Assembly (NCBI RefSeq): GCF_020906515.1
Contig: NC_085852.1
Location: 2,356,001 to 2,420,000 of the forward strand
Origin: Vanrija pseudolonga
Lineage: Eukaryota; Basidiomycota; Tremellomycetes; Trichosporonales; Trichosporonaceae
Reading direction: 5' to 3'
Length of the DNA: 64,000 nucleotides
A program made the position numbers and the translations under genes. This document shows positions 9,616 through 19,528 of the stretch, one piece after another; the stretch's first letter is position 1; the number at the start of each line of letters is the position of its first letter. The notes below the pieces were generated by a model. It saw nothing but the letters and a program-made list of their open reading frames with translations. It was not told the DNA's origin and did no database searches.

Positions 9616-10116
9616 TTTTGGAGCTTGGGTGATGTGTGGGGTCGTTTGGGGTAGCGGGTGACACTGGATGAGGATGGAGAAGAGGGGAGGAGAGGAGGAT
9701 GCCGCTGGAATATGGGGAGACGCTTGGAGAGAGGAGCCGTGTCACGAGTGCGTATGAGTGATGTTCGCCGACTGGGAGTCGATACAAACAATCTGTTGAT
9801 TCTGTACGCGGCGTGCGTACGTCCAAAGTGTGTTGTGTGCGAGCGCGTGCGTGATCGCCGAGTGCGAGCGGGTGACTTGGTTTCGTATGTTTGTGTGTGT
9901 GGACCGCCTCATCGCCACACAGAGAGTGCGGTGATGACGTAATTGATGAAATGTGGAGCCCCAGTTGACCAAACCCGGAGCCGTGACTCGATGAGTCATT
10001 GCCGCTCAAACACTGCGTCGACTCTCTAATTAACTCTGACTTTTGCGCTCACTTCACTTGCATCTACATCATCACCCTCGGAACGCGGTAGAAAGTCGAT
10101 TCGGCGTCGACGCATC
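9616..10116. promoter_or_regulatory. Divergent promoter with bZIP-type sites
   Basis: Spacer of 501 bp between BRCT copy D and the RBR ligase gene. It holds a perfect Gcn4/CPC1-type palindrome ATGAGTCAT (9991-9999), an adjacent TGACTC half site (9984-9989) and a CRE/ATF-like ATGACGTAAT (9934-9943). These sites lie 118-183 bp before the ligase start. A Gcn4-like factor is expected in fungi; use of these sites is an inference. Confidence 0.5.
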
Positions 10117-11900
10117 ATGTCGGGTGACGGCGAGGAGCTGCCCGACGAGCTCTACGCTCTCCAAGATGACGAGATTGCCGCGCTGTCGGTGAGTTTGACC
10201 ACGGGCCTCTGATCAGTCTGAGCTGACTCGTCGCGTCTTTCAAGTCTATCTACCCCGGCCTTGTGAACATTGACAGCGTCGACTCCAGCACAGGAAGCCA
10301 CACCGTCACGTTATCTATCCCCGTCGACCTTCCTGCGGCGACGCCTACGGTCCTGACATCGGCTGTATCCAACCCGGCCTCGACGAGCACCGCCGCGAGC
10401 CTGGAGCTCGCGCACCTGCCCGCGTTATCAGCCCGCGTCGTCTTACCGCCAGGATACCCCTCCACCAAGCCCCCACGTGTCGTCTCCCTCCGGGCTAAGA
10501 TCCCAAAGCACGACGGACCTGGCGGCTGGCTCAGCAATCGCATGCTGAGCAAGGTCCAGGAACGGTTAGCGGCCATATGGACCAGTGAGCGCGACGCAGC
10601 TGGAGAGGGACTTGGGGTTCTGTGGACGTGGTTTGACTGGGTCACGTCCTCCGAGTTTCTCACCGACTTGGGCCTCTTGAGCAGCGGCTTGTTAAGGTGA
10701 GTCAAAGGTGCTTGGAGGTCGAGCGGCGCTAAGATCCCAGTTTACCCACACCACCGACATTGACCACGTCCACATACCATCTCCTGCTCAAGAGCAACGA
10801 TGCGGCAACCTCACGGGTCGACTTCGAGGGTGCTGCCCACCCATGCGCGATCTGTTTCGGGGACAGGAAGGGGCGCAGCTGCGTCCAGTTACCTGTATGC
10901 GGCTGCGTCTTCTGTCACTCTTGCCTCCATGGGTTCTGGGCGCTGGCTATTCAAGAGGGCACGTTAACCAACGTCGCCTGCCCCAGTGTCGACTGCGTCA
11001 AGGCTCGAGCCGCTCGGCCCGTCGAACATGCTGCCGCAGTGTTTGATGACAACAGGAGTGATGGAATCACTGCCGCTGTGGTTGAGTCGGTTGTCGGCTC
11101 CGAGCTGGTGAAGCGATGGCACACTCTGAGTGCCAAGCGCTTAATCGAGACAGGTCAGTGGTGATCTAGCGCGCGCCCATGCTCAACGCTCAGACCCTCT
11201 GTACACCTTCTGCCCTCACGAGAAGTGTCAAGCTCCAGTTCCACCTCCTTCGGATACAGCGACACACGATCTGGCGCAGTCGGCACAGGGCGCGCACAAG
11301 GTCATTCGGCTCGACATTGGCAAATGTGATGTTCCCTCCTCCAAGTCGTCACATGACGACGCTATCTCTGTTGCCTCTCGGTGGGACAACTTCCGCCAGT
11401 GCCCACGATGCGAGATGGTGTTCTGCATCATGTGCCGCTCTACCTGGCATGGTGTCACCACTGGCTGCAGCATCAAGGATGCTGAGCAGGCTGTCCGCGA
11501 GTACCTGGACGCCGACGAGGAGGGACGTGAGGCCATCCGCCAGCGCCTAGGACCTCGAAATACCGACGCACTCATGGCGCTTGTCCGCGATCATGAATTA
11601 CATCAACTTCTGCAAGAGTGGGCAAAAGCCAACGCGACGGCCTGCCCGGGCTGCAAGTCCATCATCGAGAAGAGCGAGGGCTGCAACCATATGACGTGCC
11701 ACCAGTGCCGGACCCACTTCTGCTACCGATGCGGCGTGGCGGTGAGTCCAGCCCTGATGGTTCAATGTCGCTGACGACGATAGATCTCTGCGACCCACCC
11801 TTATGACCACTTCAACCAGCGACACACACCGTGTTACAACAAGCTGTTCGACGTGGTCTTTGAAGACTTTTGGGTGCCCTTCGAAGGGGAGGTCGAGTAG
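10117..11900 (+). CDS. RWD-RBR E3 ubiquitin ligase (RNF14/Itt1 type)
   Basis: Five exons: 10117-10188, 10245-10696, 10741-11153, 11194-11741, 11784-11900; 533 aa. The first 170 residues are an RWD domain (DEIAALSSIYPG start, proline-rich Y-P-S-T-K-P-P turn). RING1 begins at about residue 210 (C-A-I-C-F-G, then C-x-C-x-x-C-H-S-C). An IBR follows (FCPHEKC, CPRCEMVFCIMC). RING2 reads CPGC..EKSEGCNHMTCHQC..FCYRCG, with the likely thioester cysteine at residue 476. RWD-RING1-IBR-RING2 is the RNF14/Itt1 layout; family members act on stalled translation factors and in translation termination. RBR ligases pass ubiquitin through the RING2 cysteine, and all metal ligands look present. Confidence 0.9.
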
Positions 11901-12808
11901 GCATCGACATCACTTATCACTGTTTCCTTCTAGCGCTGGATCCAGCCATCTGTCTCGCCACCCTGTACAATCACCCTGCATGTAAGGTGTTACCAATGTC
12001 CTCTCCACGACGGTTGTGTGACTGATGGATTGATTGGCTTGAGAGAAGTCAAAGGCGTCGAGGGCTGCGTCGAGAGGTCTCACTGTGCCACCTCTGGGGC
12101 TTGCATGTGGCTGGCTGCCGCGTCCCGTTGCAAAGGCGAGGCGGGACAAGGCGAGGGATTCACGCTTCAGAGGACGGTATGCATGCTAATGTACTGAAGG
12201 GGCTCGATTGCCACTTTGCGTCAAGTGTAGTTTATATGCATGCAAACCGTGTGCGAAACCAACACATAAAGTAACGAGTTCCAGAAAAGTTCGTCTGGTT
12301 TAGTGGTTAAGATGCCAACTTAGCTATTTAAATCAGGGCCCGTCTGTGAGAATTGTGCCAATGGGAGGACGCGCTGGCCCGGTGATCACAAAGAGCCCAA
12401 GCAAAAAGAAGTGCCAGAGTGTGGGGTGGTAAAACGCCATAGGTTAATTGGTGCACCCCTTGCCAAACAGGAAGCAAAGTGAAACGGATCAAGCCAGAAC
12501 AGGAACTCGTCTTTTTGCTTTTTGCTCCTCCTCTGAACCGAACGAGCGGCACGCGCCACCCATTAGCAAGCCCAGCTCTGGGGTGTCTAATGAACGCCGC
12601 CGAAATCCTAATGGCGCCTATCACACTACAACTCGCCCGCTTACACCAGTGGCCGGCGACCGGCTTTCGGCGGTTCCGGTCCACTGATGTCATGCACGGA
12701 GTGGCCGAGACGCGAGACGACCGGCGACGTGAGACACACGACGCACAACACACCTATCCTTGCTGCTCTTCGCGTTGGACTGTTCTCAACGCTTTGAGCT
12801 CGACAAGC
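11901..12808. other. Intergenic region
   Basis: Over 900 bp without a supported gene. A tRNA-Gly-like D-arm (GGTTTAGTGGTTAAGATG, 12298-12315) occurs with no matching T-arm. The rest is the promoter and leader of the enoyl-CoA hydratase gene. Confidence 0.5.
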
Positions 12809-13639
12809 ATGCGCGCATACACCCTCCCACGAGCAACTATCGCTTCAATCCGCCGCGGCACCCGCTCCTACTCCGCCGCAGCCGCCGAGTCAACCCTCCA
12901 GGTCGAGGACCGCGACCGCATCCGCTGGATCACTCTCAACCGCCCCAAGTCGCTCAACGCACTGGCCGTCCGCGACCTCGATGATCTCGCCAAGGCGGTC
13001 GAGTCGGCATCAAGCGACCCCGCGATCCGCGCCATCGCGCTGCAAGGAGCTGGCCGCGCGTTCTGCGCCGGGATGAACACGCACGCCTTTGCCGGTCTCG
13101 ACCGCGCCGGCGCGCGAGAGGTCATTGCCAAGGTCGGCCGTGCGGTCGGCTCCCTGCGCGTCTCGCCCAAGCCCACCGCTGTGCTCATGCACGGGTACTG
13201 CCTCGGCGCGGGGTTCGAGATGGCGCTCGCTGCCGACTTGCGCGTTGCGCTGCCCGGCACCAAGGTCGGCCTGCCCGAGACAAAGGTCGGCATCCCCAGC
13301 GTCCTTGACGCCGCGCTACTCCGCGATCACGTCGGTCTGTCCCTCGCCAAGGAGATGCTTCTCATTGGAGACGTTTACCCGATCGAGCATCTCGGACGGC
13401 ACTTTGTCAACGCCGTCGGCGGCGAGGAAAGCGGCGGCCTGCAAGCTGCCGCGGCACACCTCCTTGCCAAGGTCACCGACCTCAGCCCAGTCGCTATGAA
13501 GGCCCAGAAGGAGCTCAACGAGATGTGGATGAACACGCCATTGAAGGAGGCCATCGACATCAGCATCGACGTCTTCGCCGACGTGTTTGTCGACCCAGCA
13601 ACTCACGAAGCCATCCAGGCCTACAATAAGAAGCAGTGA
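12809..13639 (+). CDS. Enoyl-CoA hydratase/isomerase family protein, probably mitochondrial
   Basis: Single-exon gene, 276 aa. The first 30 residues are rich in R, S and A with no acids (MRAYTLPRATIASIRRGTRS), a typical mitochondrial presequence. The crotonase fold follows: W-I-T-L-N-R-P at about residue 44, the oxyanion-hole segment GRAFCAGMN, the second glycine block YCLGAGFEMALAADLRVA and the PETKVGIPS loop. The family covers hydratases, isomerases and hydrolases of acyl-CoA. The usual catalytic glutamate after the second oxyanion glycine is not obvious, since the loop reads GIPSVLDAALL, so the exact reaction is open. The start was chosen at the presequence ATG; an earlier in-frame reading has no good ATG. 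Its stop is only 31 bp from the convergent BRCT gene F. Confidence 0.85.
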   Translation: MRAYTLPRATIASIRRGTRSYSAAAAESTLQVEDRDRIRWITLNRPKSLNALAVRDLDDLAKAVESASSDPAIRAIALQGAGRAFCAGMNTHAFAGLDRAGAREVIAKVGRAVGSLRVSPKPTAVLMHGYCLGAGFEMALAADLRVALPGTKVGLPETKVGIPSVLDAALLRDHVGLSLAKEMLLIGDVYPIEHLGRHFVNAVGGEESGGLQAAAAHLLAKVTDLSPVAMKAQKELNEMWMNTPLKEAIDISIDVFADVFVDPATHEAIQAYNKKQ

Positions 13640-13670
13640 CCATACATATGCATGAAACTAAACAAACCGC

Positions 13671-14298
13671 CTAACTGTACGCCCAAGACATTGAATTATC
13701 AGAACTCATGCTGTCGCTGTCGGAGGAGGCGGGGACCGGGTCGTACTCGTCAACGTCCTCCCAGTCGTTGGGGTCGGCGGTGGGGTCGATCCAGATGCTG
13801 GGTAGCCCGTGGTGTCAGGTGAGATGGAACGCGGCACATGATGATGGTGACCCAAGACTTGAACTCACAGGATACGGAATCCGCCATACTCGGGCTCGTT
13901 CACTCCGCTGCCCACAAAACGCTGCTGCTCCTGACAGGCCCGGAGCCACTGGAGAGGCAGGACGATCACGCCGGAGTCCGGACGCGCAAAGCGGCCCATG
14001 AGGTTGAACATGTCCCAGCGGCCATTCGCGTCGGGGCCATAGTGGATGTCGGGGAGCGAAACAGACTCTCGCTGGTCCCAGGCATCGTCGTGCGGAATGT
14101 CCACGATGATGTGTGTGACGCGGCGGTCAAGGGGGTCCTTGAAGGTGCGCCCCGTCATGTCCTTCGCCGTGAGCGAAACTCCCACCAAACTATACTCACG
14201 CGGATTTCACGGACGATTTGGAGGGCGCGCTCTGGCTCAACGAGGTCGACGGAAACGTAGAATCCCATACCATGGAGGATGCGGGAGCTGGCGGGCAT
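13671..14298 (-). CDS. Small BRCT protein with acidic tail (copy F)
   Basis: Exons 14298-14200, 14161-13869 and 13797-13671, 172 aa. The BRCT spans residues 6-130: strand GFYVSV, helix EPERALQIVREI, intron, D-M-T-G-R, strand THIIVDIP, helix LQWLRACQE. The second intron follows the codons for G-G-F-R-I. Exon 3 encodes an acidic, serine-rich tail ending before the TAG at 13673-13671. Exon 2 is exactly 293 nt, the same as in copy I at 18678, and the intron phases (0 then 2) match copies G, I and J. Together these make the model strong without homology searches. It is head-to-head with copy G over 448 bp. Confidence 0.75.
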
Positions 14299-14746
14299 GA
14301 TCGGGCAGCTGTCGGTGTCGGTAGTGGTGGTAGTGGTGGTAGTGGTGGTAGTAAGTGGTGGTGGTGTTGGTACTGTACCAGCGGCGGTGGCGACCCTACA
14401 TCTCTCGCACTGAATCTCTTAAGCGTCTCTCTCACCCCACTCCACACTCCCCACCGCACCTGCTGCCATTCGCCTCTACAAGCTGCTACATTCGTGCATA
14501 CGGGCGTTCGCTCAACCACTGCCCAAAGAGGTCTTGTTGGTACTGTACGTGCATGCTCACTTGCTTGTTTGGCTACTGTTGTCGATCATCGCCCCTAACA
14601 CGTCACCTGGCGCGTCACCGCGGCGCGTCACTCAACACGCGCACCGGCGCACCGCCCCGCGTCGACTCTCTCACACATTCATTTTCACTCCTCTTCTTCT
14701 CTCATTCTCTACTTCTCTCCTTCTCTCACTTTCTTCAACCGGCGCA
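14299..14746. promoter_or_regulatory. Divergent promoter of BRCT copies F and G with GGT/GTA microsatellite
   Basis: Holds a trinucleotide-type repeat of (gtggta) units at about 14318-14364, then C/T-rich leader sequence for copy G (14680-14745, ctc/ttct runs). No TATA box is clear. Confidence 0.5.
14318..14364. repeat. GTGGTA microsatellite
   Basis: Roughly six tandem gtggta/gtggtg units directly upstream of BRCT copy F; prone to length change. Confidence 0.7.
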
Positions 14747-17029
14747 ATGACAACACACCCACAACCTCGTCCTCCAGGACGCCAACCCACAAGTTACCTC
14801 TTTCGAAACCTCGCTTTCTACATTCAGAACCGCGACAATCATCACCTCTACCGCGACTTAAGCCTCATCAAGGTGAGCAAACCGGCCAGCCCAAAGCACA
14901 ACTGACAAGCAAAGGACTTGGGTGGCGACACTGTCAGGAACCCCTTCAGCAAAGACGTCACGCACGTCGTCGTCCACGTCCCCGACCAAGAGCGCTCGAA
15001 GCACCGCTTGGACACTTATCCCGTCTACCACACACCAACGCCGAGCTCATTTGCACACTGGGGTCTCAACGACATCCTTCTCGAGTTCACGATGGGCGGG
15101 CACTTGCACAAGGCCAGGGGTGTTGTTGTCGTCGATCGGGAGTGGCTAGAAGACTGCAAGCGTGCGGGCCGCCTCCTCGGCCATCGTGAGAATCCACCCT
15201 ACAACGGAAAGCAGCTTTTGTGAGTCTTTTCCCAGCCCCTGAAGATCCTGTTGTTGTTCTTGACACTGACATGCAAAGCGGTCACTTCGGAATCCTTCTC
15301 TCGTCTACATCCGGAAGCCAGCGTGCGCACTCACAGCTCGATGGTTCGCGTGCCGACCAGTCGACCTCGGCCACGGAGCAAGAGCGCACACGACTCAACG
15401 ACTTAACTGGCCCTCGTTTAGCCCCATCGGCGCATCTGCAACGTGCCCGCGTCGGGGATTCGCGTCTTCCTTGGTCAAACCCTACAACCCAGCGCCAGTC
15501 GGACGACGTTGGGGCTTTCCTGACTCGCACCGAGTTCCACCGCAGCACTGCTGTTGTAACGCGCGAGGATCGTGGGGATCGCGGGGAGCGCGAGTACCGC
15601 GAGGACCTCGATGACCGGTATCGCTCAGAATGGGTCAACTACCACAATCGCCGTCCAAGGACGCCACCCCGTCACCGCACGTGGGGCAGTCGAGGCGACT
15701 CGCTTCCAGTGCGCCGTTCCGATCCTCCTCTTTCCAGCCCGCCGGTGAGGCCATTCGACAACAACCCACGTCGTGATGGCTACGACGACATCCAGTCTCG
15801 CGGCGGCTACGACAGCATCCCTCCTCGTGGTGTCTACTCCTCGGTAGCTTCTGCCAACATGACGACAGCTTCCCGCTCATCCGAGTCACCAGGAGCACTC
15901 AGCAATGATCGTCCCGAAGCTACCCGCACAACTCATACGTTCTCCTGTGACCCACCTCTCCCAGTTCTGCCAACTGGCCGAGACGTCACTGCCAACCCCA
16001 CAGAACGCACGTTCGTCGAGTCGGCAGGCAGTCTCTCCCAGTCCCAGCCGACTATCAGCAAAGTCAAACTCGAGCCCATCGAGCCATCTGAGCCCCACGG
16101 TGAGGAGGCTCCGCCCCAACTATCGGTGGATTCCGGCGCTGCCAGTGCAAAGATCGAGCCTCACGATCAATCTCAATCCGGTGCCGAACAGAATTCGGAC
16201 ACCGAAGCCCTGGCACCGGCCACCGATGCCGCCGAAGTTGCCACCCATACCCGAGTTCATGCTCAAGACTCATGGGCACCTACTCGCGTGGTTAGCGACA
16301 CCGTTACACGCGTAAAGGTCGAACAGGACGACAATGCCTCTCAAGCTAGTGCCCCGATGGACCTCGAGACGGAGAGAGAGCCGGACATTGCATGGTCTGC
16401 TGCCACTGCCGAGGAGCTCACTGCCGAAGCAGTCTCTACCGAAGCACTACCAGACCCCATCGACCAGCCAGAGTACGAGCAGGCGACTGCTGTTGTCTTT
16501 GATGATGAGTGGCCCGCTCCTCTGGGCGAGGAGTCCCCGATGCTTCTTGGCCGCCACCCTCGATCCCCGAGCGAGTCCTTATCTTTTTCTGGTCTATCCC
16601 TCGACGAGCCTGTAGGATCTGGACTGTTCAAGCTCGACAATGGCCCAGTCACATTCTACCTCGATGACCCCTTCCCCTGGCTGGAAGAGATAATCAAAGT
16701 GAGTTTGAAGGCAGCAGGACCCGTGTTGACAGTGTCAGATGAACGGAGGCCGAATGGACTCGAAACAGAACGCCAGTGTCATCGTTCTCCCTCTGGATGC
16801 AGGTGTCGGTGCCACCCTCCCTCACCACCTTGAACTCCTCAAGAACAAAGGCATATCTCCCTTTGCCTGGGTAGTCTCTCATGACTGGGTTTGGCACTGC
16901 ATCAAGCCGGACGCCGTCATCACCCCCAGCGAAGGCTACAAGGTCAAGGCTGCTCGCAAGCCGCGCGTCTCGCAAGTTGGCGACACGGCGGCATCCCGCA
17001 AGCGCCGCCGCATTTCGGCATCACCGTAG
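14747..17029 (+). CDS. BRCT - disordered linker - BRCT protein (copy G)
   Basis: Exons 14747-14872, 14915-15219, 15279-16698, 16739-17029; 713 aa. BRCT1 (residues about 18-143): strand LAFYIQ, D-L-G-G after the intron, strand THVVVHVP, helix REWLEDCKRAG. A linker of roughly 440 residues follows, low in complexity and rich in S, P, R and E, with an RGY/DD repeat-like patch (RRDGYDDIQSRGGYDSIP). BRCT2 (about 592-690) reads GPVTFYLDD, then an intron, M-N-G-G, strand SVIVLPLD and VVSHDWVWHCI with W-x-x-x-C. A basic NLS-like RKRRRIS lies near the end. Two BRCTs flanking a linker resembles chromatin or repair scaffolds. BRCT2 matches the C-terminal domain of the dsRBD genes, linking the two gene types. 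Confidence 0.8.
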
Positions 17030-17455
17030 GCTTGTCCGCCCGCACAACGGTGCTTCAAACACCCCCACAAACTCTGCAGGAATTCCATTACTACGAATCG
17101 GCCTAGATACATGCCTTGCATATTCATTCCGATGCATTCTTTTCCCGTATCATTTTGTGGCGCTCATGGAACAAGGCTGCCAGGTAGACAGACCAGTGCC
17201 ACATCGAGTGCCACAGACCAACAGTGGTTGATCCGACCGTGGGAAACTGACCAAACTGCTCTGGGTGGAGGTGGTCCACCGCACTCAAAAGTCTCGCCAA
17301 GCGACAACAATGTCTTTTAACTTGCGACAACGCACCGCACTCACACATCCCAGCTTGTATCCTTCATTCGCTCACCAACATCCACACTCTTAACGACACC
17401 AGTGGGGTCCCCCCCCGCCTGTGCACAGCTTCACACCTTCACTACTCGTCTCACC
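17030..17455. other. Spacer between copies G and H
   Basis: 426 bp between two same-strand genes: 3' end of G and presumed promoter of H, with a C-run near 17409-17416. No gene or clear motif. Confidence 0.5.
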
Positions 17456-18256
17456 ATGCGCCTCAACCGCCGCAAGTTGTACGGCAACTACCGCGCCGCA
17501 CCAAAGCTGGCAGAGGACCACCTCCAGAGTCTGGGCGAGAAGCCTCCTGTCTCCCGTATCGAAGAGGTGAAGGTTCCGTCCAACGCAATCTCGCCCGTCA
17601 ACCCCCCTCCACACGTGCTCTTCCGCTGCCGTCTCACTGTCGGCACAAGCACGGGCCGCATCAAGTCCTTCGCTGTCGAGAGTCCCCTGCGCTCCTCGGC
17701 AATCCTCGCATACCAGCACGCAGCGTACTATTTGTGTGTGCGGTTCGGGATCGACTCCAACCTCAAGCTTCCAGTAAGCCCCCCGAAGCCCAAGGCTGGC
17801 AAGAAGAAGAAGGCCCGCTGGACGGCGGCGCAACGCGCGGCGCGTAAAGCGGAGAAGGCAGTGACTGCGCCACCGCCCGAGGTCCCGCCCGAGGCCGCAC
17901 TCGAGGACCAAGCAACGCGAGGCGACAACACCGACGAGATGCCTATCGAAGACGAAGACTACGCGTACTCGGGGCGCGAAGGCGCGGTCTTCATGGACCC
18001 CGACGGCGCTGAGTTCACCGGGCTCTGGGGTGGCGCGCTGTCAGACGTCGATGATGACGGCACGCAGTATCCCATCCGGACTTCGTCGCCCCTATACTTT
18101 CCCCCCAACGCCGACCGCGACGCATACATGATCGCCTTGGTGAGGAATCGGGTGGCAGCTTGGGAGGACCTCGGTGGCAGCGCCGGGTTCGGAGCTGCGG
18201 CAGACGATACGGGGGTCGGAGCCGCCCGGGAGGACGCTGTGGGTGAACAGGCGTAA
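17456..18256 (+). CDS. dsRBD-like protein with truncated BRCT-like end (copy H)
   Basis: Read as a single exon, 266 aa. Residues about 10-100 match the dsRBD-like domain of copies A, C and K (LAEDHLQSLGEKPP helix; HVLFRCRLTV strand; final helix with YQHAAYYLCVRFGI). A lysine/alanine-rich helix (KKKKARW..AARKAEKA) and acidic stretch follow. At residues 210-228 the first strand and helix of the BRCT-like domain survive (SPLYFPPNADRDAYMIAL). A GTGAGG donor-like site sits right where the relatives have their intron (after 18140), but no downstream exon with G-G and the tryptophan helix is visible. Reading through ends at 18256. So the second half of the BRCT-like domain appears lost. Confidence 0.6.
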   Translation: MRLNRRKLYGNYRAAPKLAEDHLQSLGEKPPVSRIEEVKVPSNAISPVNPPPHVLFRCRLTVGTSTGRIKSFAVESPLRSSAILAYQHAAYYLCVRFGIDSNLKLPVSPPKPKAGKKKKARWTAAQRAARKAEKAVTAPPPEVPPEAALEDQATRGDNTDEMPIEDEDYAYSGREGAVFMDPDGAEFTGLWGGALSDVDDDGTQYPIRTSSPLYFPPNADRDAYMIALVRNRVAAWEDLGGSAGFGAAADDTGVGAAREDAVGEQA

Positions 18257-18677
18257 ATTCCGTCCCAGCAAGTGGTGCTGAGCGACAACGGTAGCAAGTG
18301 GGGCAGGGTGGTCAAGACGCTCACGATTCGTCCAAAAATGGCTATTAGGTGCTGGAGATGTGTGGTTGAGCGAATGTAGCAACATGAGATTACCGAGTTT
18401 GGAGTCTGTCGAGAAGCAGAGCTGACAAGCATGGGACGACTGTTCTCGAGAAAGCAAAGGGCAGGTAGGCACTTAAACGTCGCTGGCAGGTCGCTGCTCA
18501 CCACCCGCCACTCACACCTCGCCACCGCGCTCCTCGCCACCGCTCCCCTCGCCACCTCACACCTCGCCACCTCACCCCCGCCACCTCACCCCTCGACTCT
18601 GCCTTCGTAATGCAGCAGCCACCGCCAGTACGTTCACCTGCTCTCACCATTCGTCTCCTCGAGCTCACCGCCCCCAG
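18257..18677. other. Spacer with CCTCGCCAC tandem repeats
   Basis: No gene. The right half, about 18511-18597, is a degenerate tandem array of ctcgccac(c) units, probably the promoter or leader of copy I. Confidence 0.6.
18511..18597. repeat. Tandem ctcgccac-type repeat
   Basis: About seven to nine imperfect copies of an 8-12 bp unit (ctcgccac, sometimes followed by ctca). On the minus strand it reads GTGGCGAG and accounts for an artefactual WRGERWRG-type open frame. Confidence 0.7.
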
Positions 18678-19415
18678 ATGCCCAGGCCCCTCCGTCGTTA
18701 TCGTCCTTTGTATGGCCTGGGGATCTACATATGCGTCGAGCCTTGGCACGTGGAGCGATGCATGGAGTTGATCAGGATTGTTCGGGTGAGTGCAGACTCG
18801 GTCGAAATGCCTCTAATGTCCAAGACGCTAGGCGGGACGGCGTGCGGGGACCCACGACACCACTTGGTGTCGCACATCATCCTCGACGCCGAGTGGCCGT
18901 TCGAGGCCTACGAGGGTCCATCCATCGCTCTCCCGATGAACGCGAGGGAGATATATCCTGTGGGGTCGTGGAGTCAGGATGCCATCCTGGCTCATTACGC
19001 TCGCCCGGGCTCCTTTGAGGTGGTCGTCGCTGTGCAATGGCTCTACCAGTGCCAGCGCGAGAACCGGCTAGTGGGCTGGAGGGAGGATGAGCCTGACCAA
19101 GGTGGATGGCAAATTCAGTGAGTGATCCATTATGACATGCATCATCGAATCCAATCTGACACCATGGGGCTTTGCAGCGCCCACTTTGACCCCGACTTTG
19201 CGTGGCCCGTGGCGAACAACGAGGGCGACCGCGACGACGACCACAACGGCGGCAACTCGGAGCACGACGGGGAGGGGGAGGAGGTGGAGGATGAGGAGGA
19301 GGGGTGCTACGACGAGGAGGAGTACGATGACGACAACGAGGAGGAGGACGAGGAGGACGACGACGAGGAGGACGACGAGGAGGACGACGAGGACGAAGAC
19401 GGGTACGACGAGTAG
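18678..19415 (+). CDS. Small BRCT protein with extreme acidic tail (copy I)
   Basis: Exons 18678-18785, 18825-19117 and 19178-19415, 212 aa. The BRCT spans residues 8-133: LGIYICVE strand, helix, intron, T-L-G-G-T, strand SHIILDAE, helix VAVQWLYQCQREN. The phase-2 intron after the G-G-W-Q-I codons is kept. The third exon codes for about 70 residues that are nearly all D and E, with a few G, N and Y, ending GYDE. Such tails occur in histone or nucleic-acid mimic regions of chaperones and chromatin proteins; here that is only an analogy. Exon 2 has the same length as in copy F, so the two are close relatives. Confidence 0.75.
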
Positions 19416-19528
19416 TGGTGAATTATGGCTGGAGCTTCGATTACGCGACGCATCTTGTATTGTACTTTTAGTCATGATGAAGTGAAGTGAATAACTAAAA
19501 GGTGCATATACACCCATACTGGCTGTTA

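Noticed and set aside
12294-12360. tRNA-Gly-like segment with GGTTTAGTGGTTAAGATG
   Set aside because: D-arm-like only; no anticodon stem or T-arm closes within a normal distance.
18832-18840. Alternative acceptor (ctag) for exon 2 of BRCT copy I at 18831
   Set aside because: It puts the BRCT codons out of frame; the aag acceptor at 18824 keeps T-L-G-G in frame and follows a CTAAT branch-like site.
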